A DNA stretch of 7,668 nt from Pseudaestuariivita sp. Its GTDB lineage: Bacteria; Pseudomonadota; Alphaproteobacteria; Rhodobacterales; Rhodobacteraceae. The DNA is taken from NCBI GenBank assembly GCA_020629995.1, contig JAHDCH010000123.1, positions 1 through 7,668 of the forward strand, in the 5' to 3' direction. Position 1 is the stretch's first letter. Each line of letters begins with the position of its first letter. Positions 1 to 5,020 of this stretch are shown one piece after another. The translations under genes and the position numbers were made by a program. Under the pieces are notes generated by a model that had not been told where the DNA came from, did no database searches, and saw nothing but the letters and a program-made list of their open reading frames with translations.

Positions 1-54
1 AGCGCATTCACCACCGGACAACCCTTTTACATTGATGGAGGCTGGTCAGGATGA
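1..54 (+). CDS. SDR-family dehydrogenase, C-terminal end only
   Basis: Only the last 17 codons and the TGA stop (52-54) are present; the gene begins left of the window. The residues read [17 protein letters not shown], and the pattern TGQ-x-x-x-x-DGGW-S/G is the typical C-terminus of classical short-chain dehydrogenases/reductases (NAD(P)-dependent, cytoplasmic). The stop overlaps the start of the next gene (ATGA, 51-54), so the two are very probably translationally coupled members of one operon. In this context the enzyme could be the sugar (pentose/aldose) 1-dehydrogenase that starts the pathway. It could equally be the 2-keto-3-deoxy-acid 4-dehydrogenase that feeds the FAH-family hydrolase downstream. 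The fragment cannot decide between these. The family call is fairly sure; the substrate is unknown. Confidence 0.8.
   Translation, partial: SAFTTGQPFYIDGGWSG
37..41 (+). promoter_or_regulatory. Ribosome binding site of the dehydratase, inside the SDR coding sequence
   Basis: GGAGG lies 9 bases before the ATG at 51. It is formed by the codons for the conserved DGG residues of the upstream SDR (GAT GGA GGC). It supports ATG 51 as the dehydratase start. Confidence 0.7.
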
Positions 55-1850
55 CCCGCAAAATCGGTATCGAAGACTTGCGATCACGCAAGTGGTTCAT
101 GAACCCCGACAACCCCGAGATGACCGCGCTGTATCTTGAGCGGTACCTTAACTACGGCCTGACGCGGGAAGAGCTGCAGTCGGGCAAGCCGATCATCGCC
201 ATCGCCCAGACGGGCAGCGATCTGTCGCCCTGCAACCGCCACCATATCGAGCTGGCCAAGCGGGTGCGCGACGGCATCATCGCGGCGGGCGGCACCTGTA
301 TCGAAGTGCCGGTGCACCCCATTCAGGAAACAGGCAAACGCCCCACGGCGATGCTGGACCGCAACCTGGCCTATCTGTCGCTGGTCGAAAGCCTGTACGG
401 GTACCCGATTGATGGTGTCGTCCTGACCATCGGGTGTGACAAGACCACGCCGGCGCTGTTGATGGCGGCCGCCACGGTCAACATTCCTGCCATCGCCCTG
501 TCGGTCGGCCCGATGCTGAACGGCTGGCACGAAGGCAAGAGGGCAGGGTCGGGCACGGTTGTGTGGAAAGCGCGCGAGCTGCACGCCGCCGGCGAAATCG
601 ACGATGACGGGTTCATGGAAATGGTCGCCTCATCCGCGCCCTCGGTCGGCTATTGCAACACGATGGGCACGGCCACCACGATGAACAGCCTTGCCGAGGC
701 GCTGGGGATGCAGCTGCCCGGCTCGGCCGCGATCCCGGCGCCCTACCGCGAACGCGCGCAGATGGCCTATCAGACCGGCCGCCGCGCCGTTGAGATGGTG
801 TGGGAAGACCTGCGCCCCTCGGACATCATGACGCGCAAAGCGTTTGAGAACGCGATCGTCATCAATTCGGCGATCGGGGGCAGCACCAATGCGCCCATCC
901 ACCTGAACGCCATCGCGCGGCATCTGGATGTGCCGCTGTCCAATGACGATTGGCAAAAAGTGGGGCATCACATACCCTTGCTGGTCAATCTTCAACCTGC
1001 TGGAGAGTACCTCGGCGAGGAATATCAACGCGCCGGCGGTGTGCCCGCGGTGGTGGGTGAGCTGCTGCGGGCCGGACTGCTGCCGCACCCGGATGCCATG
1101 ACCGCGAACGGGGCCACCATGGGCAACAATTGCGAAGGCGTGCCCATCACCGACGACCGGGTGATCAAATCCGTCGACGCGCCTCTCAAGGCCGAAGCGG
1201 GCTTTATCAACCTCAGTGGCAACCTCTTTGACAGCGCGATCATGAAAACATCGGTGATTTCCGACGAATTCCGCACGCGCTATCTCGAAAATCCCAGCGA
1301 TCCCAACGCGTTCGAAGGCAAAGCTGTGGTATTCGACGGACCCGAGGATTTTCACCACCGGATCGACGATCCGTCCGAAGGCATTGATGAGACATCGGTG
1401 CTGTTCATGCGCGGGGCAGGGCCCAAAGGCTATCCCGGCGGGGCCGAGGTGGTGAACATGCGCGCGCCGTCCTACCTGCTCAAACGCGGGATCACCGCGC
1501 TGCCCTGTATCGGCGATGGTCGGCAATCGGGCACCTCGGGGTCACCTTCGATCCTGAACGCGTCGCCCGAAGCGGCGGACAATGGCGGGCTGGCTTTGCT
1601 GCGCAATGGAGACACGGTGCGGATCGACCTGACCAAATGCACGGCCGACATGCTTGTTCCCGTGGACGAGCTGAAAGCCCGCGCGGACGCTCTTGAGAAA
1701 GCGGGCGGCTATCCGACCCCGGCCAGCCAATCGCCATGGCAGGAATACTTCCGCGCGTTGGTGGGACGGTTTGACGAAGGCATGACCCTGAAAGGCGCGA
1801 CCGCTTATCAGGACATCTCGCGCAAGGGGCTCCCCCGCGACAACCACTAA
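51..1850 (+). CDS. xylD: IlvD/Edd-family sugar-acid dehydratase, D-xylonate dehydratase-like
   Basis: Predicted to dehydrate an aldonic acid (D-xylonate, or a related pentonate such as L-arabinonate) to the 2-keto-3-deoxy acid in the cytoplasm. The 599-residue length fits the pentonate dehydratase branch (about 580-600). From memory the sequence resembles Caulobacter XylD along its whole length, including TALYLER near residue 26, IAQTGSD at 51 and the closing LPR-x-NH. Iron-sulfur cluster cysteines are Cys61 (SPCNRH), Cys129 (GCDKTTP) and Cys202 (YCNTMGT). Lys131 is the lysine that is carbamylated in characterised relatives and binds magnesium. Ser493 in GDGRQSGT matches the catalytic serine of Rhizobium arabinonate dehydratase. 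The start is fixed by the 4-base ATGA overlap with the SDR and a GGAGG site. It is the second visible gene of the operon and appears intact. The family is certain. Xylonate as substrate is likely but not proven; arabinonate, or sulfogluconate as in the sulfo-Entner-Doudoroff pathway, are alternatives. Confidence 0.9.
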   Translation: MTRKIGIEDLRSRKWFMNPDNPEMTALYLERYLNYGLTREELQSGKPIIAIAQTGSDLSPCNRHHIELAKRVRDGIIAAGGTCIEVPVHPIQETGKRPTAMLDRNLAYLSLVESLYGYPIDGVVLTIGCDKTTPALLMAAATVNIPAIALSVGPMLNGWHEGKRAGSGTVVWKARELHAAGEIDDDGFMEMVASSAPSVGYCNTMGTATTMNSLAEALGMQLPGSAAIPAPYRERAQMAYQTGRRAVEMVWEDLRPSDIMTRKAFENAIVINSAIGGSTNAPIHLNAIARHLDVPLSNDDWQKVGHHIPLLVNLQPAGEYLGEEYQRAGGVPAVVGELLRAGLLPHPDAMTANGATMGNNCEGVPITDDRVIKSVDAPLKAEAGFINLSGNLFDSAIMKTSVISDEFRTRYLENPSDPNAFEGKAVVFDGPEDFHHRIDDPSEGIDETSVLFMRGAGPKGYPGGAEVVNMRAPSYLLKRGITALPCIGDGRQSGTSGSPSILNASPEAADNGGLALLRNGDTVRIDLTKCTADMLVPVDELKARADALEKAGGYPTPASQSPWQEYFRALVGRFDEGMTLKGATAYQDISRKGLPRDNH

Positions 1851-1858
1851 GCCATATT

Positions 1859-1888
1859 GCCGGCCCCGCGCTGTGATGCGGGGGCGGC
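1859..1888 (+). other. GC-rich stem-loop between dehydratase and FAH genes
   Basis: In the 63-base gap, bases 1859-1869 pair with 1878-1888. There are ten Watson-Crick pairs interrupted by one G-G mismatch (1863/1884), with an 8-base loop at 1870-1877. No run of T follows, so a classical intrinsic terminator is unlikely. It may be an mRNA processing or stability element, or may attenuate expression of the downstream genes. The pairing is seen directly; the role is inferred. Confidence 0.55.
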
Positions 1889-1901
1889 GGCACACGACAG
1901 C

Positions 1902-1907
1902 AAAGGA
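1902..1907 (+). promoter_or_regulatory. Ribosome binding site deciding the FAH gene start
   Basis: AAAGGA sits 6 bases before ATG 1914. The frame also stays open back to a TTG at 1857. That upstream stretch codes for no family-like residues, contains the stem-loop, and lacks a comparable ribosome site, so ATG 1914 is preferred. Confidence 0.75.
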
Positions 1908-1913
1908 CGAGTT

Positions 1914-2759
1914 ATGAAGCTGATCCGATACGGAGAGCCGGGTGCCGAAAAGCCCGGGTTGATGGACGATGGCGGTACATTGCGCGACTTGTCCGCTCAT
2001 GTAACAGACATCACTGGCTATATGCTGGATGATGCCACGCTGGGACGTTTGCGCGCGCTGGATCCTTCGAGCCTGCCTGTCGTGCCGGGCAGCCCGCGCA
2101 TCGGGCCTTGTGTCGGCAATATCGGCAAATTCCTGTGCATTGGCCTGAACTATTCCGATCACGCAGCCGAGCAGGGGCTGCCGATCCCGGCGCATCCGAT
2201 CCTGTTCTTCAAGGCCAACTCGGCCATCGTCGGCCCCAACGACGACGTGGTGATGCCGCGCGGGTCAGAGCGCACCGATTGGGAGGTTGAGCTGGGCGTT
2301 GTGATCGGCACCACCTGCAAATACGCGACGATGGAAAACGCGCTGGATCACGTGGCGGGTTACTGCATCGTCAACGACGTGTCCGAGCGCGAGTTTCAGC
2401 AAAATCTGACCGGCCAGTGGACCAAGGGCAAATCCTGCGACACCTATGGCCCTACCGGCCCCTGGCTGGTGACCCGAGACGAGGTGGCTGATCCGCAGGC
2501 GCTGGACATGGCGCTGTCGGTCAACGGCCAGAGGATGCAGACCGGGAACACCGCGACCATGATCTTTAGCGTGGCCGAGATCATCGTGCACCTCAGCCAG
2601 CTCTTCACCCTGCATCCGGGCGATGTGATCAGCACCGGCACTCCGCCGGGCGTGGGCGACGGGATGACTCCCAAAACCTACCTGAAGGTGGGAGACGTCA
2701 TGGAGCTGGAGATCGAAGGGCTGGGCACCCAGCGGCAAAAGGTCGGACAAGATGCCTGA
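1914..2759 (+). CDS. Fumarylacetoacetate hydrolase (FAH) family protein, probable 2,4-dioxo acid hydrolase
   Basis: A 281-residue protein of the FAH superfamily, metal-dependent enzymes that cleave or hydrate 2,4-dioxo acids in the cytoplasm. The N-terminal part (about 1-65) is the usual small lead domain, starting MKLIRYG. The catalytic core follows: GLNY at 77-80, the acidic metal ligands Glu124 and Glu126 in WEVELG, Asp155 in VNDVSERE, KGKSCDTYGPTGP at 171-183 and STGTPPGVG at 240-248. All expected motifs are intact. Close relatives are often labelled ureidoglycolate lyase or 2,4-diketo-3-deoxy-L-fuconate/rhamnonate hydrolase. Placed after a pentonate dehydratase and an SDR, the likeliest reaction is cleavage of 5-hydroxy-2,4-dioxopentanoate to pyruvate and glycolate, which is inference. 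An alternative is a 2-keto-3-deoxyxylonate dehydratase role as for Caulobacter XylX, whose distant FAH-type fold also acts on such acids. The start is ATG 1914. The stop overlaps the next gene by 8 bases. Confidence 0.88.
   Translation: MKLIRYGEPGAEKPGLMDDGGTLRDLSAHVTDITGYMLDDATLGRLRALDPSSLPVVPGSPRIGPCVGNIGKFLCIGLNYSDHAAEQGLPIPAHPILFFKANSAIVGPNDDVVMPRGSERTDWEVELGVVIGTTCKYATMENALDHVAGYCIVNDVSEREFQQNLTGQWTKGKSCDTYGPTGPWLVTRDEVADPQALDMALSVNGQRMQTGNTATMIFSVAEIIVHLSQLFTLHPGDVISTGTPPGVGDGMTPKTYLKVGDVMELEIEGLGTQRQKVGQDA
2737..2742 (+). promoter_or_regulatory. Ribosome binding site of the 2-hydroxyacid dehydrogenase
   Basis: AAAAGG lies 9 bases before ATG 2752, within the last codons of the FAH gene. 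It supports translation starting 8 bases before the upstream stop, as expected for coupled operon genes. Confidence 0.5.
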
Positions 2760-3705
2760 CCTGTTTGTCATCGGGGGCATCACCGAAGAGATGCGCAGCC
2801 GTCTGGCCGGCAAGTTCACCATCCACATGGCCGAGGATATGGACGACCCCGAAGCCTGGCTGGACGCCAATGGGGCAGGAGTCGCGCATGTGGCCACCAA
2901 TGGCCATGACGGGGTCAAGCCGGCCTATATGGAACGCCTGCCGAACCTGAGGATGATCAGCTGTTACGGGGTGGGCTATGATGCGATCGACACCGGGCTG
3001 TGCAACGATCGGGGGATCATCCTGACGCATACCCCAAACGTGCTGAACGCCGAAGTGGCGTCAACCGCGCTGATGCTGATGTTGATGTGTTATCGCAATG
3101 CCTTGGCGGACGAAGCTCATGCACGCTCCGGCGCGTGGGAGAGGGACGGGAACGCGCCCCTCAGCCGCTCGGCCGACAACCGGACAGTTGGCATTCTGGG
3201 CATGGGCCGCATCGGCCACGAGATTGCGCGCAAGCTCAGCGTTCTTGATCCCACGATCCTTTACCACACGCGCAGCCCCAAGGATGTCCCGTTCGAATAT
3301 GTGAACAATCTAAAGGACATGGCGGCCAAAGCTGATGTTCTGATTTGCATCACGCCCGGCGGCGCGGCGACCAACAAGCTGGTCAATGCCGAGGTGCTCG
3401 AGGCGCTGGGGCCAGAGGGCCTTTTGATCAACGTCTCGCGTGGGTCAGTGGTGGACGAGGCGGCGCTGATCGAGGCGCTGCAATCGGGCAAGCTGGGCAT
3501 GGCCGGTCTGGACGTGTTCGAGGCCGAACCGCATATCCCGGACGCGCTCAAGGCGATGAGCAACGTCGTGCTGTTGCCGCATGTCGGCTCGGCCACGGTA
3601 GAGACGCGTGCGGCCATGGGCGCGCTGGTGGTCGACAACCTGCTCACGCATCTGGCGGACGGCACGGTGATCTCGCCCGTGCCGGAATGCGCGCATATGG
3701 TCTAG
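2752..3705 (+). CDS. D-isomer-specific 2-hydroxyacid dehydrogenase (glyoxylate/hydroxypyruvate reductase-like)
   Basis: A 317-residue cytoplasmic NAD(P)-dependent dehydrogenase of normal family length. The order is an N-terminal substrate-binding half (about 1-100), the Rossmann domain (about 101-285) with GMGRIG (Gly150, Gly152, Gly155), and a C-terminal helix that returns to the substrate domain. The catalytic set is complete: Arg230 in NVSRGSVVDE, Glu259 in DVFEAEP and His277 in LLPHVGSAT. After the second Rossmann strand the residues are YHTRS. A basic residue here (Arg174) in place of an acidic one points to NADPH rather than NADH, as in glyoxylate/hydroxypyruvate reductases. The start is ATG 2752, overlapping the FAH stop by 8 bases. 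In this operon it may reduce glyoxylate or hydroxypyruvate, or balance redox around a glycolate product. The exact substrate is not visible. The gene ends in a TAG shared with the convergent pirin gene. Confidence 0.9.
   Translation: MPDLFVIGGITEEMRSRLAGKFTIHMAEDMDDPEAWLDANGAGVAHVATNGHDGVKPAYMERLPNLRMISCYGVGYDAIDTGLCNDRGIILTHTPNVLNAEVASTALMLMLMCYRNALADEAHARSGAWERDGNAPLSRSADNRTVGILGMGRIGHEIARKLSVLDPTILYHTRSPKDVPFEYVNNLKDMAAKADVLICITPGGAATNKLVNAEVLEALGPEGLLINVSRGSVVDEAALIEALQSGKLGMAGLDVFEAEPHIPDALKAMSNVVLLPHVGSATVETRAAMGALVVDNLLTHLADGTVISPVPECAHMV
3702..3705. other. Shared CTAG at convergent stop codons
   Basis: The palindrome CTAG gives TAG on the + strand (3703-3705, end of the dehydrogenase gene) and TAG on the - strand (3704-3702, end of the pirin gene). 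The genes overlap by 4 bases. No terminator can lie between them, so each transcript must end inside the opposite gene. Confidence 0.9.
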
Positions 3706-4664
3706 GCTCCGCGCGGCCGTGTGCGGTCCAGCTCGGGCGTGATTGGAATATGCTCGTCTTCGTCGCCCGGGGGCAGGCGGAACGGGCCTGCTTCCCAATC
3801 CGCGGCTTTCCAGGCCTCTTTTGCGGCTTCGATCCGGTCGATCGAGGACGAGACAAAGTTCCACCAGATATAGCGGCCTTCGTTCATCGTGGCGCCGCCC
3901 AGTGCCATCAGCCGCGCGCCTTGCGGGCCTGCCTTGACGCTGAGCCGGTCCCCGGGACGGAACACCATCATGCGGCCCGCCTCGAATACATCGCCGGCGA
4001 TTTCCACTGACCCTTCAGTCACATAGAGCCCGCGGTCCTCGTGATTGTCGGGCAGCGGATATTGCGCGCCGGGATGCAGAACCACATCGAGGTAAAAGGT
4101 TTCGGATTGCATGGTCACCGGGCTGGTCATCCCGTGCGCCGATCCAAGGATCAGCGTCGCCTCGGTGCCGCCATCGACGATCCGGGGCAGGGCACCTGAT
4201 TTGTGATGTTCGAACTCGGGCGCCATGTCTTCACGGTCTTCGGGCAAGGCGATCCACGTCTGGATGCCGAACAGCTTGTGCCGCTTGGCGCGCGTCTCGG
4301 CGCTGGTGCGTTCGGAATGGGTGACGCCACGGCCCGCAACCATCCAGTTCACCTCACCGGGATAGATCATCTGGTGTGTGCCGAGGCTGTCACGATGCTC
4401 GAACTCGCCCTGGTACAGATAGGTGACGGTGCCAAGACCGATATGAGGATGCGGGCGCACGTCGATGCCACCATCGGTGATGAACTCTGCAGGACCCATC
4501 TGGTCAAAGAAGATAAACGGACCAACCATCTGCCGTTTCGGACTGGGAAGCGCACGGCGCACTTCAAACCCACCCAGATCCCGTGCGCGCGGCACAATCA
4601 ATGTCTCTAGCGCGTCCGCACCAGATGCGGGGCATTCGGGGTTCTGTGTCGGGTTCCAGCTCAT
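3702..4664 (-). CDS. Pirin-family bicupin protein
   Basis: A 320-residue protein of the pirin family, two-domain cupins that bind an Fe(II)-type metal. Characterised bacterial members include quercetin 2,3-dioxygenases and stress or regulatory proteins. The N-terminal cupin carries the four conserved ligands: His72 and His74 in RPHPHIGLGTVTYL, and His116 and Glu118 in GVTHSER. FFDQMGPAEF (52-61) and YPGEVNWMVAGRG (101-113) are also typical. The C-terminal cupin (about 175-280) includes LYVTEGSVEIAG and the GRMMVFRPGDRL stretch and, as usual in the family, has lost the metal site. No signal peptide is visible, so it is cytoplasmic. The ATG at 4664-4662 is preceded by AGGAGA with 6 bases of spacing. 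It points away from the large gene at 5021 and converges on the operon, so a shared function with either is not implied. The natural substrate, if any, is unknown. Confidence 0.92.
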   Translation of the reverse strand: MSWNPTQNPECPASGADALETLIVPRARDLGGFEVRRALPSPKRQMVGPFIFFDQMGPAEFITDGGIDVRPHPHIGLGTVTYLYQGEFEHRDSLGTHQMIYPGEVNWMVAGRGVTHSERTSAETRAKRHKLFGIQTWIALPEDREDMAPEFEHHKSGALPRIVDGGTEATLILGSAHGMTSPVTMQSETFYLDVVLHPGAQYPLPDNHEDRGLYVTEGSVEIAGDVFEAGRMMVFRPGDRLSVKAGPQGARLMALGGATMNEGRYIWWNFVSSSIDRIEAAKEAWKAADWEAGPFRLPPGDEDEHIPITPELDRTRPRGA

Positions 4665-4670
4665 GGTGCG

Positions 4671-4676
4671 TCTCCT
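4671..4676 (-). promoter_or_regulatory. Ribosome binding site of the pirin gene
   Basis: On the - strand AGGAGA lies 6 bases before the ATG at 4664-4662. It is the strongest ribosome site in the window and confirms that start. Confidence 0.8.
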
Positions 4677-4718
4677 TGCTGTGGATCAAGATAACCACGA
4701 CAGGGCACAGCGCCAGAG

Positions 4719-4781
4719 GCCGCACATGTGCTGTGCGGCATTGGGTATATGCGTTTCGCATAATGGTAATTATGTTAAAAT
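4719..4781. promoter_or_regulatory. Candidate promoter/operator zone with two perfect inverted repeats
   Basis: GCCGCACA (4719-4726) and TGTGCGGC (4732-4739) are perfect 8-base arms around a 5-base loop, and the 10-base palindrome GCACATGTGC (4722-4731) is nested in them. TATGCG-TTT-CGCATA (4748-4762) is a second perfect repeat. It is followed by AT-rich sequence with -10-like hexamers CATAAT (4759-4764) and TAAAAT (4776-4781), each 5 of 6 to TATAAT on the + strand, but without a good -35 box at proper spacing. The repeats lie roughly 55-100 bases upstream of the pirin start and 260-300 bases upstream of the large gene, so control of pirin is the more natural guess. The regulator is unknown. 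Confidence 0.35.
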
Positions 4782-5007
4782 AGTAGCTGGCACGCCGTGG
4801 CGTAAAAACGCGCGCTATCAGCAACTTACAGCGCTTTACTCACCTCAGACACGAGCCCCCCAACACACTGGGTACCACGTATCAGTCAAATCCGACACCC
4901 TGACCCGCAGCGCGTTTCATGGCGTCTTTCCAAATGGTTAACGGTGACCTCACGCAAGGGTTCTAGCGTGACCCCCACATCAGCTCTCTGCCTGTTCGAG
5001 AGCTTGC

Positions 5008-5012
5008 GGGAG
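5008..5012 (+). promoter_or_regulatory. Ribosome binding site of the large unknown gene
   Basis: GGGAG lies 8 bases before ATG 5021. The frame is closed by an in-frame TAG at 4964-4966, and ATG 5021 is the first ATG after it, so the start is well constrained. Confidence 0.65.
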
Positions 5013-5020
5013 ATCAGGTC

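Larger units (their letters stand above)
4665..5020. other. Divergent intergenic region (356 bases), no convincing gene
   Basis: This separates the pirin gene (leftward) from the large open frame (rightward). Short open frames occur on both strands but all overlap real genes and show no recognisable protein. The region contains an AT-rich patch (12 G/C in the 40 bases 4741-4780) within otherwise GC-rich DNA. It also contains several short inverted repeats: 4719-4739, 4748-4762, ACGCC-GT-GGCGT at 4792-4803, and TCACGC/GCGTGA at 4950-4955 and 4966-4971 around a 10-base loop. The last is short enough to be chance. The right half (about 4815-4945) shows nothing I can name. Promoters for both flanking genes should lie here, but no textbook pair of -35 and -10 boxes was found. 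Confidence 0.7.

Noticed and set aside
630..1526. 298-codon open frame on the - strand opposite the dehydratase
   Set aside because: The + strand frame encodes a complete dehydratase with all cluster cysteines; the antisense translation is His/Arg/Gly-rich and resembles nothing.
1859..1888. Stem-loop as an intrinsic terminator
   Set aside because: No T tract follows the stem, and a ribosome site and gene start come right after it.
1857..1913. Upstream TTG start for the FAH gene
   Set aside because: The extra 19 residues do not look like the family, cover the stem-loop, and lack the AAAGGA ribosome site found before ATG 1914.
4564..4824. 86-codon - strand frame spanning the pirin start and the intergenic region
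   Set aside because: It mostly overlaps the pirin gene out of frame; the intergenic part gives no recognisable protein and no ribosome site was found.
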